A stretch of DNA of 33,648 nt from DASRYH01 sp035687245 (GCA_035687245.1 DASRYH010000007.1:1-33648), one strand, 5' to 3'. Positions 8,690-16,339 are shown, counted from the stretch's first letter. Made by a program: numbers and translations. The notes: a model not told the origin generated them from the sequence alone.

Positions 8690-9706
8690 ATGAATCCCGT
8701 CGCCATCTTCGATGCCCTCGAGGCACTGAGCGCATCGGTCGGCCGCATCGGCCACGTCTACGAGATCGCACTCATCGTCGTGGCCGCACTCGTGGCGCTC
8801 GTCGCGTGGCTGCCCCCGCTCGCCCGCTGGCGCGGCTGGGCACTGGGCGGTCTGACGCTCGTACTCTTCGCCGGCGAAGGCATCCTCGTATGGTTCCACT
8901 GGCGCATCTACCAGCTTGCCGAAGTGGTCTCGCCTGACGGCGTCGCATCGGGCCGAGTTGCCGTGCCACTGTGGGTCGAGAGCGAGAAGCTCTTCGTCTG
9001 GGCGCTGCTCGTGGCCGTGCTCGGCCTGCTCGTAGCGCGTCAGCGCGACGAGCTGATGCCCGGCATCATGACCGCGGCTGCGCTGCTCTCAGCCGGTGCA
9101 GCCGTGCTCGGCAAGCCCTTCACCGAACCGCTGCCGTCCTTCTTCAGCCAGTACTACAGCTACCTCCAAGGCATGTATCAGGGCGGCGCGATCGCTGCGC
9201 AGGCCTACAACGGCATGGAGGGCTCGCGCCAGTACTTCTACAACGCGTGGTACATGTGGGTGCACCCGCCCATGCTCTTCCTCGCCTACGGCTGCTTCGT
9301 CATCTCGTTCGTGGCGACGTTGAAGATGATCGCCCACCGCCACTCCAGCTACGAGACCACCGCCTATCGCTGGGCGCGCTTCGGCTACATCTGGCTCACC
9401 CTGGGCATGCTTCTGGGCTTCCCGTGGGCGCTGTCGGCCTGGACCGGCGAGTCGTGGTGGTGGAGCGGCAAGGTCAACATGTCGCTGATGATGTGGCTTC
9501 TCTACACCGCCTACCTGCACGCCCGGCTCTACTTGCGCACGCGCGGGATGTGGAGAACGGTCGCGGTCCTTGCGGTGCTCTCCTTCGTCATCCTCGTACT
9601 GACCTACGTCGCCACTTACGTCGTGCCGGGTGCACACAGCTACGCTTCGCTCGCGCACGATTCGGCCGTCGCTCTCGCTCCCCTCGTCGAGGGGGTGACG
9701 TCGTGA
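8690..9706 (+). CDS. CcmF/CcsA-type cytochrome c maturation protein, N-terminal part of a split pair
   Basis: 338 residues with about eight membrane helices; the ATG at 8690 has only a weak GAGAGA ribosome site. The stretch WVHPPMLFLAYGCFVISF closely matches the haem-handling HPP(M/L)L..GY segment of CcmF/NrfE. The later LLYTAYLHARL matches the second periplasmic-His region of CcsA/CcmF. Between them the WWD loop is recognisable (WALSAW...WWWSGKVNMSLM), but its Asp-Pro is replaced by Ser-Gly. Members of the family present haem to apocytochromes outside the membrane. The gene overlaps the next one by 4 bases. Together the two cover regions that a single CcmF usually contains, so this looks like a split CcmF; a divergent CcsA with an accessory partner is the alternative. 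Confidence 0.75.
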   Translation: MNPVAIFDALEALSASVGRIGHVYEIALIVVAALVALVAWLPPLARWRGWALGGLTLVLFAGEGILVWFHWRIYQLAEVVSPDGVASGRVAVPLWVESEKLFVWALLVAVLGLLVARQRDELMPGIMTAAALLSAGAAVLGKPFTEPLPSFFSQYYSYLQGMYQGGAIAAQAYNGMEGSRQYFYNAWYMWVHPPMLFLAYGCFVISFVATLKMIAHRHSSYETTAYRWARFGYIWLTLGMLLGFPWALSAWTGESWWWSGKVNMSLMMWLLYTAYLHARLYLRTRGMWRTVAVLAVLSFVILVLTYVATYVVPGAHSYASLAHDSAVALAPLVEGVTS

Positions 9707-10419
9707 CGGCACTCGACGACATCCGCCAGCGCGCGTGGGACTTCGGCCTCACGGTCGTGACCGTCGCGCTGATGGCCACGCTCGGCGTGCAGTCCTTCGT
9801 GGGCACCATCTACGTCTGGTGGGCGGAGCGCAGCATCGTCGGCTGGGAGCAGACCGGCTACAACAGCTTCGTAGCGCTGATGAACGCTATCGCGGCGCCA
9901 CAGCTCGTCGCGCTGGTTGTCGTGATGGGCCTGTGCGTGCCCAAGCGGCTCTTCTCACGCACGACTCTGATCGCTGTCTCGGCTGCGATGGTGGGCGCCG
10001 GCGTGGCAGCGTGGGCAGTCACCGGCCGAATCGCCACCGGCGTCACCGTCTACCTCGCGCTCGCAAGCCTCATCCAGGTGGCGGTGGTCGTGCTGACCGC
10101 CGCGGGCGTGCGTGGCCCGAGCTACCTCACCCAGGGACGGCTCACCAAGCTCGGCAGCGGCCTGCTGCACCTCGGCTTCCTGATCTTCGCGATCTGCATC
10201 TCGGCGCTGCAGGGCTCGGCATCGGTGCTTCCGGTATTCGGAGTCGCGGCGCTGCTCGCCGTGGGCGGCACGCTGCTCGCCTTCTACGCCGACCGGCTCG
10301 CCTATCACCGATACCGCGTAGCCGAAGATCCGCAGGAGCACGACTTCGGCAGGGCGCATGAAGTCGCCGAGCCTGACGCGGAGCACGCCGAAGAAGACGA
10401 GCCTGCGAGCGAAGACTAG
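9703..10419 (+). CDS. Membrane protein paired with the CcmF/CcsA-like gene (possible CcmF C-terminal half)
   Basis: The GTG at 9703 overlaps the upstream TGA (GTGA), so translation is coupled; 238 residues. Hydrophobic helices lie near residues 15-33, 55-75, 82-105, 112-135, 150-172 and 175-200. The segment GRLTKLGSGLLHLGFLIFAICIS resembles the 'GHLVHLG' stretch of the C-terminal region of CcmF, including its conserved His. The tail (about 35 residues) is very acidic and probably lies in the cytoplasm. Identification rests on gene order and this one motif, so the partner role is inferred. The stop codon overlaps that of the convergent peptidase gene (CTAG, 10416-10419). Confidence 0.55.
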   Translation: MTALDDIRQRAWDFGLTVVTVALMATLGVQSFVGTIYVWWAERSIVGWEQTGYNSFVALMNAIAAPQLVALVVVMGLCVPKRLFSRTTLIAVSAAMVGAGVAAWAVTGRIATGVTVYLALASLIQVAVVVLTAAGVRGPSYLTQGRLTKLGSGLLHLGFLIFAICISALQGSASVLPVFGVAALLAVGGTLLAFYADRLAYHRYRVAEDPQEHDFGRAHEVAEPDAEHAEEDEPASED

Positions 10420-12251
10420 GCTTCGCGCACCATCGCTGCGATGAAGTCGGCGGTCGTCTCGAGAAGCTTCTCGTCGAGCGCGTCGGACGTGTCGGTCTTC
10501 CAGTGCCAGTTCACCGGCAGCCCGCCGGAGTCGAAGGCCATGATGCTGATCGCCTTGTAGCCACGTGCGAGCGCTGGCGTGGCGTCGGTGGAAAGGCCAC
10601 GGAAGACCCGCGGCTTGATGATCGTTTCAGTCTCACGCGACACGCGTCGAGCCAGACCCACGAGGCGCTGGGCGGCCCGGTAGCGGCGCGCCATGCCCTC
10701 GGCGCTCGCCCAGTGCAGCTGCCCGACGCCGACGTTGTCGATGTTGATGATCAGCGAGTCCTTGACCGTGTCACCGTAGTCGCGCAAGAAGGCCTGCATG
10801 CCGTAGGTGCCCACTTCTTCGCAGCCGGTGGCCACGAACCAGATCTCTTTCTCAGTGAGCTCACGGTCGACGTCTTCGGTGATGCGACGCCGAATACGTG
10901 CAGCCTCACTTGCGGCGAAGTCGGGGTCGCCGATCGGGTCGTCGCCGGCCCAGCCGCCCTTCCAGCCGAAGTCGTCGTCTTCCTCTTCGCCTGCGAACTT
11001 GTCCCACGAGCCGATGTCGGCTCCTGCCTTGCGCGCGTCGAAGTCGTCGCCGACCCCCAGCCAGTCGCGCACTTCACCAGACTGCTGCGACTGCTCGCGG
11101 CGCTTGCCCCCCGGCTTCACGCTGCTGCTGAGACGGCCCAGAAGCCCCGCCGCCCGGCTCGAAGACGGCCTCTCATCGTCCAGGCCGCCGACCTCGATCG
11201 GCTCGCTCGCGGCGGGCGCAGGCGCAGACGCCGTGCGCGACTCACGCGCGGGCGGACTCGAAGGAGCGTCGTAGCTGCGGCGCGGCTTCTCTTCCACGAC
11301 GCCGAACTCGATCGTGTCGAAGTCGAGGATCTGCTGCTTCTCCGACTTGGTCTCGCGAACCGGCTCGGCCCAAGCGAAGTCGTCGGGCAGCTCGCCAGGC
11401 TCGGAACCCGCCGGCGAGTAGTTCAGCACCGCACCTTCGGGCACGACTCCGGCGGCTTCAGCAGCCGATGCGTCGCGCCGAATCTGCGGGAAGCGGCCGG
11501 TGGTAGCGAGCGAGTCGGCATCGGGAGCGACGATCAGTCGCTCCATGACGCCCAGCATCGCGGCAACACCTGAGGCGTTGTCGTTGGCGCCAGCGACAAA
11601 CGGCATGAACAGCTCGCGGTGGATGTTGATCACAAGCGGCACCAGCAGGTAGGCCGAGACCGCCATGGTGGCGTACCACAGCCACGGGTCGAGCGAGGTG
11701 GTGAAAGGCAGCGCCATCGCGAGGATGAAGGCCGGCGTGAGGAAGGTGCACCACTTCATCAGCCCAAACGTCGTGGCAAAGCCGCTCACCATGTTGGGAG
11801 CGAATGCGAGCGACGCCTTAGCCGAGTCGTAGTGCGCGACGATGATGATGCGGCGCATGCGCTCGCCTCGACGAGTGCGCGGAATGTGGCGCGCGATGAC
11901 GTTCTGGCTCGGACCCTTCGGCATGATGCGCGTGAGGCCCCATCGGGTGTCGAGGTCGCCCCACATGAAGAAGGCGGAGATTGCGGCGACGGCGAAGGCG
12001 GGCCAGACAAGGCGCCCCTGCCACACGGAGAGGCCGGCCACGACCGCCGAAGCGAGCGTCAGGACGTGGTAGATGACGTAGGCCCACCCGTAGGTGCGCG
12101 GCGAGTTGAACTCCTGGATCTCAGTCTCAAGTCCGTGAGAACCGAACTGGCTCGCCAGCCACTCGCTTGCTCGGTGCTCGGAGTCGGTTGTTGCCGGACG
12201 TGGTCCGATCTCGTCCGCGAGCGCTCGCGCATACTCGATGAGCTGGGGCAT
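10416..12251 (-). CDS. Membrane-bound M28-family zinc peptidase with an acidic disordered insertion
   Basis: 611 residues; ATG at 12251 follows GGAGG by 5 bases. The metal-ligand motifs of M28 aminopeptidases are all present: VAH140YD142, GAND224NASG, GCE478E479VG, NID505NVG and H583 in NWHWKTD. Two membrane hairpins (about 57-98 and 165-210) flank the first motif, so the catalytic parts stay on one side of the membrane. Residues of about 245-435 form a charged low-complexity insertion rich in Asp, Glu, Ser and Pro, placed between the second and third ligand motifs. M28 enzymes usually remove N-terminal residues from peptides. No signal peptide is visible, so the active site could face either side. 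The family is certain; the substrate is unknown. It sits downstream of the small cytochrome gene after about 100 bases. Confidence 0.88.
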   Translation of the reverse strand: MPQLIEYARALADEIGPRPATTDSEHRASEWLASQFGSHGLETEIQEFNSPRTYGWAYVIYHVLTLASAVVAGLSVWQGRLVWPAFAVAAISAFFMWGDLDTRWGLTRIMPKGPSQNVIARHIPRTRRGERMRRIIIVAHYDSAKASLAFAPNMVSGFATTFGLMKWCTFLTPAFILAMALPFTTSLDPWLWYATMAVSAYLLVPLVINIHRELFMPFVAGANDNASGVAAMLGVMERLIVAPDADSLATTGRFPQIRRDASAAEAAGVVPEGAVLNYSPAGSEPGELPDDFAWAEPVRETKSEKQQILDFDTIEFGVVEEKPRRSYDAPSSPPARESRTASAPAPAASEPIEVGGLDDERPSSSRAAGLLGRLSSSVKPGGKRREQSQQSGEVRDWLGVGDDFDARKAGADIGSWDKFAGEEEDDDFGWKGGWAGDDPIGDPDFAASEAARIRRRITEDVDRELTEKEIWFVATGCEEVGTYGMQAFLRDYGDTVKDSLIINIDNVGVGQLHWASAEGMARRYRAAQRLVGLARRVSRETETIIKPRVFRGLSTDATPALARGYKAISIMAFDSGGLPVNWHWKTDTSDALDEKLLETTADFIAAMVREA

Positions 12252-12354
12252 GACGTCCTCCGAAAGCGGCAGATTCCCTCGTCTGACAGCTCATCATACT
12301 GCCACCAGACGGGAGTGAATATGCCGCGCTCAGAGTAGGTTTTCGAGGCGTTGC

Positions 12355-12714
12355 CTAACGTGCGTGGCAGCTGCCGCACTCGGAGATGCGTCGCGTCGAA
12401 TGCACCATGGTGAGCACCGGATCGCTGCTGTGGCACTTGCAGCCCGGGATTGGGATCGTGAAACGCGCCTGAATCGGCTCGGCGTAGCCCGCCGCGACCA
12501 TCTGCTCGTACTGCGCCTTGAGTTGCGGGTCGGGCGCGGACATGCCGCCGAACTCGTAGAGCATCACTGCCATGAAGAACAGAGCGGCGAAGGTAACGAA
12601 GGTGCCGAACAGGATGCTGCGCCAGAGTGGAGTCCTCGGCTCGACGGCCGCTTCGGCCTCGTCTTCGGCGTCCTCGTGGTCGAGCTCTTCTTCGTTGTAG
12701 GTCTCATCGGTCAT
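12355..12714 (-). CDS. Small membrane-anchored cytochrome c-like protein (CKCH and CGSCH motifs)
   Basis: 119 residues from ATG 12714; the ribosome site (GGAG) is about 13 bases away, so the start is slightly uncertain. An acidic N-terminal tail of about 30 residues is followed by one membrane helix (about 31-55), then an external domain. That domain ends with two haem-like motifs: C92-K-C94-H95, which has one residue too few for the CxxCH consensus, and a normal C113-G-S-C116-H117 three residues from the C-terminus. The region between contains a further His (H105), a possible distal ligand. The gene follows hcp after 63 bases on the same strand and may belong to that NO operon. I do not recognise a named family. 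A diheme or mono-heme electron carrier, or a haem-based sensor, are all possible. Confidence 0.65.
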   Translation of the reverse strand: MTDETYNEEELDHEDAEDEAEAAVEPRTPLWRSILFGTFVTFAALFFMAVMLYEFGGMSAPDPQLKAQYEQMVAAGYAEPIQARFTIPIPGCKCHSSDPVLTMVHSTRRISECGSCHAR

Positions 12715-12737
12715 GGTCGTGACATCACTCCAATATC

Positions 12738-12767
12738 GGGTCCCCGCCACACCGGTGACGGGGACCC
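12738..12767 (-). promoter_or_regulatory. Hairpin between hcp and the cytochrome gene
   Basis: GGGTCCCCG and CGGGGACCC form a perfect 9-bp stem with a 12-base loop, 10 bases after the hcp stop. There is no T-tract, and the next gene starts soon after. It may be an mRNA-stabilising or partial-termination element that lowers expression of the cytochrome relative to hcp. Confidence 0.5.
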
Positions 12768-12777
12768 CTTGAGTTGA

Positions 12778-14424
12778 CTACGCAGCCTCGGTGCCCAGGA
12801 TTGCGGCGAGGTCGTCGGCGGCCGAAGTGCCGATCGGCGCGATCTCGAAGTTCTCGACGAGCACGTTCAGGACGTTCGGCGAGACGAACGCCGGCAGTGT
12901 CGGGCCGAGCTTGATGCCCTTGATACCCAGCGAGAAGAGCGTCAGCAGGATGGCGACGGCCTTCTGCTCGTACCAGGACAGGATCATCGACAGCGGCAGA
13001 TCGTTGACGCCGCAGTCGAAGGCGTCGGCCAGGGCGACCGCGATCTGAATCGCCGAATAGGCGTCGTTGCACTGGCCCACGTCGAGCAGACGCGGGATGC
13101 CACCGATAGCGCCCAGGTCCTTGTCGAAGAAGCGGAACTTGCCGCAGGCGAGCGTCAGGACGATGGTGTCGTCCGGCGTGGCCTCGACGAGGTCTGTGAA
13201 GTAGTTGCGGCCCGGCTTGGCGCCGTCGCAGCCACCCACGAGGAAGAAGTGCTTGATTGCGCCGGACTTCACCGCGTCGATGACGGCCGGAGCGACCGAC
13301 ATGACGGTGTTGCGGCCGAAGCCGACCATGACCTTGCCGGCCTCAGCGGTGGTGTCCTCAGCGAAGCCGGGGGTGGCCTGCGCACAAGCGACCAGCGCGG
13401 AGAAGTCACCGGTGAGGTGCTCGACGCCCGGGAACTGCACGGGGCCGGAGGTGAAGACGCGACCCTTGTAGCTCTCGCGCGGAGGCATGAGGCAGTTGGT
13501 GGTGAGCAGGATCGCGCCCGGGAAGGCGTCGAACTCCTTGAGCTGGTTCTGCCACGCGGTTCCGTAGTGGCCCACGAGGTTCTCGTACTTCTTCAGGCCC
13601 GGATAGGCGTGGCACGGCAGCATCTCGCCGTGGGTGTAGACGCCGACGTCCGTGCCCTTGACGGCCTCGAGAACGAGCTCGAGGTCGTGCAGGTCGTGGC
13701 CAGAGACGAGAATCGCCTTGCCGGCGCGGTGGCCGAGGGTGACCTCGGTGGGCTCCGGGTGGCCGTAGGTGCCGGTGTTGCCGGCGTCGAGCAGCTCCAT
13801 CGTGCGGAGGTTGACGGTACCGGCCTCAAGCGCCAGCCCGACCCATTCACTTACGCCCAGAGACTTGTCATCGAAAGCAGCAAGAGCCTTGAACATGTAG
13901 CTGTAGATGGCCGGGTCTTCCTGGCCAAGCACGGTGGCGTGGTGCGCATAGGCGCCGATGCCCCGCATGCCGTAGAGGGTGATCTCCTGCAGCGACTGCA
14001 CGTCGTCGTCGCGGGTGGTGTCCCACGGGCTGCCGAAGAGCTCGCCCTGCGCGACCTTCTCGTCCAGCGTCGGTGCGGGCGTGAAGATCACGTGATGGTC
14101 GTCGGCCTCGACGGTACCGCCGGCAGCGGTCACGGCGTCGAGAAGCGCGACGCGCAGGCGGACGGCCTCGTCGGTCTTAGCGGCCACGGACTCGGCGTCG
14201 AAGTCGACGTTGGTAAGCGTGGTGAACAGCGCATCGGCGGTGAAGCGGCCGGCCTCAAGCGTGTCGATACCGAGCCCTTCGGCGACGACTGCCACGGCGG
14301 CAAGACCGCGGGTGGCGTTGGTCAGCAGGTCCTGCAGGGCGGCGACGTCCTCGCCCTTGCCGCAGGCGCCGCTGACGGTACAGGCGACTCCCTTGGCGGT
14401 CTGTTCGCACTGGTTACAGAACAT
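12778..14424 (-). CDS. hcp: Hybrid cluster protein (Hcp)
   Basis: 548 residues; ATG at 14424 follows GGAAGGA by 6 bases. The N-terminus has C3-x2-C6-x8-C15-x5-C21, the ligand set for the proximal iron-sulphur cluster. Family landmarks follow: YAHHA, VSGHDLHDLE, the CDGAKPGRNYFTDLVEATPDDTI block (in part), LACGK, and DVGQCND. Hcp carries a hybrid Fe-S-O cluster in the cytoplasm and reduces NO to N2O (older name: hydroxylamine reductase), giving protection under nitrosative stress; it also drives protein S-nitrosylation in E. coli. It lies in a minus-strand run ygbA - ferredoxin - hcp - cytochrome. The ferredoxin is the likely electron donor, since no hcr gene is present. Confidence 0.96.
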   Translation of the reverse strand: MFCNQCEQTAKGVACTVSGACGKGEDVAALQDLLTNATRGLAAVAVVAEGLGIDTLEAGRFTADALFTTLTNVDFDAESVAAKTDEAVRLRVALLDAVTAAGGTVEADDHHVIFTPAPTLDEKVAQGELFGSPWDTTRDDDVQSLQEITLYGMRGIGAYAHHATVLGQEDPAIYSYMFKALAAFDDKSLGVSEWVGLALEAGTVNLRTMELLDAGNTGTYGHPEPTEVTLGHRAGKAILVSGHDLHDLELVLEAVKGTDVGVYTHGEMLPCHAYPGLKKYENLVGHYGTAWQNQLKEFDAFPGAILLTTNCLMPPRESYKGRVFTSGPVQFPGVEHLTGDFSALVACAQATPGFAEDTTAEAGKVMVGFGRNTVMSVAPAVIDAVKSGAIKHFFLVGGCDGAKPGRNYFTDLVEATPDDTIVLTLACGKFRFFDKDLGAIGGIPRLLDVGQCNDAYSAIQIAVALADAFDCGVNDLPLSMILSWYEQKAVAILLTLFSLGIKGIKLGPTLPAFVSPNVLNVLVENFEIAPIGTSAADDLAAILGTEAA

Positions 14425-14530
14425 TCATGGTCCTTCCGGTCGGTTCAGGCATAGCGGTCGGTAGGGCTGGGTGTAGCAGGAGCGTGTTGCGGATCATCAG
14501 ATTCGCGACGAGGGGGACCGCCCCGCCGGT

Positions 14531-14941
14531 CTAGCCGTGGATGAGGGCGGGCAGGCACCTCGTGCAGACCCACGTGCTCGTGCCCTGGGTGCGAACCGGC
14601 AGCAGCGGACCGTCGTCCTCGCTGCGGCCGCAGTTGAAGCACTGCTGCGGGATGTAGAGCGGCTTGCCGGCAGCCTCAGCTTCGGCAGCCTGCTCGGCGG
14701 TGTGCTCCTCGACGGCGTGGTGGTCGTAGGGCACGGTCTCGCGGTACTCGAGGGTCAAGGCGCCGGTCGGGCAGACGCCGAGGCAGAAGCCAGCGCCGTC
14801 GCACAGCTCCTCTTTGACTACCTTGGCCTTGCCATCGACAAGCACGATCGCGCCTTCGGCACAGGGCGACACGCAGACGCCGCAGCCGTTACAGAGGGCT
14901 TCATCGATGTGGACGATCTGGCGGGTGACGGTCTCGCTCAT
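14531..14941 (-). CDS. Two-cluster ferredoxin with C-terminal zinc-ribbon-like tail
   Basis: 136 residues; ATG at 14941 follows AGAGGAA by 8 bases. Residues of about 8-62 hold a 4Fe-4S ferredoxin domain with C-x2-C-x2-C-x3-C (LCNGCGVCVSPCAEGAI) and a second C-x5-C-x3-CP motif (LCDGAGFCLGVCPTGAL), whose first spacing is longer than the canonical C-x2-C. After an Ala/Glu-rich linker, the C-terminus carries CFNCG and CTRC, a probable zinc ribbon or further metal site. Ferredoxins of this type commonly accompany hcp in anaerobes and supply its electrons. The stop codon is 106 bases upstream of hcp. A small inverted repeat (GACCG...CGGTC, 14515-14530) overlaps the end of the gene. Confidence 0.88.
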   Translation of the reverse strand: MSETVTRQIVHIDEALCNGCGVCVSPCAEGAIVLVDGKAKVVKEELCDGAGFCLGVCPTGALTLEYRETVPYDHHAVEEHTAEQAAEAEAAGKPLYIPQQCFNCGRSEDDGPLLPVRTQGTSTWVCTRCLPALIHG

Positions 14942-14985
14942 GGTGGTGGTTCCTCTCGTTGGTGAATGCCGGTGGGGCTAGTGGG

Positions 14986-15435
14986 CTAGTGGGGTGTCGT
15001 GTGGTTCGTATTCGACTCGGAGGCCCTGCGCGCCATCTCGCGCTTCCACTTGCGGCCCTCGAGTACGTGCTTGATTCCGTCGATTGCGTGGCCCTTGCGC
15101 CACGACTTCGGCCCGGAGTAGCGCATCATCGCCTGCTGCCAGGCGCGCTCGTCGGGCTTGTAGCAGTGCGTCTCGCAGTGAGCGCAGAACGGCTTCGGGT
15201 CGTGCGGGCAGAACGCGCGACGCTTCTCGGCGTAGGCCAGGTGCTCCTCGCACTCGTCGCAGAGTACGGGGGCCTTGCGGCCGTAGATGCCGAGCTCGGC
15301 TGCGTCGGTGTGTATGGCGTGCCGACTCGCTGCGTCGTGGTGGCCTTCGCACCAGATCTGGATGAAGTCGGCCAGCACGACGGTGTCGTGCTTGACCTTC
15401 GGCTCACCCATCTTCTCGACGAAGCGCTCCTGCAT
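14986..15435 (-). CDS. ygbA: YgbA-family protein (nitrous-oxide-stimulated promoter family)
   Basis: 149 residues; ATG at 15435 follows GGGAGAG by 6 bases. The conserved cysteine/histidine pattern of the YgbA family is present: VLCDECEEHLAYAEKR, FCPHDPKPFCAHCETHCY, and MMRYSGPKSW...H. The family is named for its NO- and nitrite-induced promoters in enterobacteria, and YgbA has been linked to recovery from nitrosative stress. The biochemical role is not settled, but the Cys-rich core suggests a metal or Fe-S centre. It is the first gene of the run that continues with ferredoxin and hcp, 44 bases before the ferredoxin start. The C-terminal 15 residues are basic and polar. Confidence 0.88.
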   Translation of the reverse strand: MQERFVEKMGEPKVKHDTVVLADFIQIWCEGHHDAASRHAIHTDAAELGIYGRKAPVLCDECEEHLAYAEKRRAFCPHDPKPFCAHCETHCYKPDERAWQQAMMRYSGPKSWRKGHAIDGIKHVLEGRKWKREMARRASESNTNHTTPH

Positions 15436-15471
15436 CGCTCGCTCTCCCGACTGGCCTCGAAGCCGTCCCTT

Positions 15472-15490
15472 TTCGGCACAACGTGCCGAA
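15472..15490. promoter_or_regulatory. Perfect inverted repeat in the ygbA leader
   Basis: TTCGGCAC-AAC-GTGCCGAA has 8-base arms with a 3-base spacer. It lies about 37-55 bases before the ygbA start codon and, by the inferred start point near 15507, within the transcribed leader. It may be a second operator or an RNA hairpin. Confidence 0.5.
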
Positions 15491-15513
15491 GGACCTGCGG
15501 ACTTACGAGACTT

Positions 15514-15555
15514 ACACTAGGGGCGCGAAGGGGCGCCTTCTTTGACCGGCGTCAA
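15514..15555 (-). promoter_or_regulatory. Inferred ygbA-fdx-hcp promoter with HcpR/DNR-type box
   Basis: The palindrome TTGAC-CGGC-GTCAA (15542-15555) is a classic Fnr/DNR/HcpR-type site. On the minus strand a -10-like TAGTGT (15519-15514) predicts a start near 15507. The box is then centred at about -41.5, the standard class II activation position, and no good -35 is present, as expected for an activated promoter. Confidence 0.65.
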
Positions 15556-15570
15556 TTCCGGGAATAATCT
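15542..15570 (+). promoter_or_regulatory. Promoter of the Crp/Fnr regulator gene, overlapping its box
   Basis: TTGACC (15542-15547), 17 bases, TAATCT (15565-15570). The -35 hexamer lies inside the TTGAC-N4-GTCAA palindrome, so a bound regulator would block this promoter (autorepression) while activating the divergent operon. Confidence 0.7.
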
Positions 15571-15622
15571 TTACAATCTTTGTAGGAAATCGGTCGGTGG
15601 CGTGTCGAGGGAGACGCGAGAG

Positions 15623-16339
15623 ATGAGCTCAGACAGCACGGTTCGCCCGGACGTTCTGGCCGCCTTCAAGGCGTGCCGGCTTTGGCGCACCGCGAGCGAC
15701 GAAGCCGTCGAAGCGCTCGCACGCTCCGCACAGGTAAGCGAGGTCCCGCGCGGCGCCGTGCTCGCCACCGAGGGCGATGCCGCAGACCGCGTCGGCGTGA
15801 TGGTTTCCGGCCGCGCGCGCGTCTTCTACCTGGGTGCCGACGGCCGCCAGATCACCTTCGAGACGCTCGAGACCGGAGACCCACTCGCCGCTGTTGCCGC
15901 ACTCGCGGGCACGCGCTACCCCGCCCACATCGAGGCCGCCACTTCCGCCACCGTCGCCTTCGTGGCCGCCGAACGCCTCTTCGAGCTCATCGAGCGCGAG
16001 CCGGGCGTCGCCCGCTCGCTCGTCTCCGACCTCGCGAATCGCGTCGTCAACTTCACCTCTGTCGTGCAGACGCTCGCACTCGATGTCCCCAGCCGCGTGG
16101 CGCGCTACGTCTTCCACCGCTCGCTTCAGGGCGGACGGCCAGTACCCGGCGGGCTGCAAGTCGATCTCGGGATGAAGAAGAACGAGCTCGCGATGGCGCT
16201 AGGTACGGTGCCTGAAACGTTGTCACGCGCGTTCGCGAAGCTCAAAGACGACGGCATTCTCGAGGTTCACGGCAGCACGGTGACGGTACTCGACGTCCGC
16301 GCGCTCGCAACGCTTGGCAGTGGCTACTCCGAGTCTTAG
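15623..16339 (+). CDS. Crp/Fnr-family regulator, probable NO sensor (HcpR/DNR-type)
   Basis: 238 residues from ATG 15623, with GGGAG about 9 bases upstream; GTG 15602 is an in-frame alternative. An N-terminal cyclic-nucleotide-type sensor fold (to about residue 125) is followed by a dimer helix and a Crp-type winged helix. The recognition helix VPETLSRAFAKL carries the E-xx-S-R pattern that reads TTGAY half sites, matching the TTGAC box in its own promoter. The protein has a single Cys in its N-terminal part, so it lacks an Fnr-type [4Fe-4S] cluster. Haem-dependent NO sensing, as in DNR/HcpR, is the likely alternative. Its location, divergent from ygbA-fdx-hcp, is typical of HcpR. Regulation by NO is inferred. 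The stop overlaps that of the convergent gene (TTAG, 16336-16339). Confidence 0.82.
   Translation: MSSDSTVRPDVLAAFKACRLWRTASDEAVEALARSAQVSEVPRGAVLATEGDAADRVGVMVSGRARVFYLGADGRQITFETLETGDPLAAVAALAGTRYPAHIEAATSATVAFVAAERLFELIEREPGVARSLVSDLANRVVNFTSVVQTLALDVPSRVARYVFHRSLQGGRPVPGGLQVDLGMKKNELAMALGTVPETLSRAFAKLKDDGILEVHGSTVTVLDVRALATLGSGYSES

Noticed and set aside
8971..9702. In-frame upstream extension of the second ccmF-like gene (to about 8971)
   Set aside because: It overlaps the first gene in another frame with Arg-rich translation; the GTGA overlap at 9703 is the natural start.
13249..14454. 401-codon + strand frame opposite hcp
   Set aside because: Antisense shadow of a well-conserved Hcp; composition is unlike a real protein.
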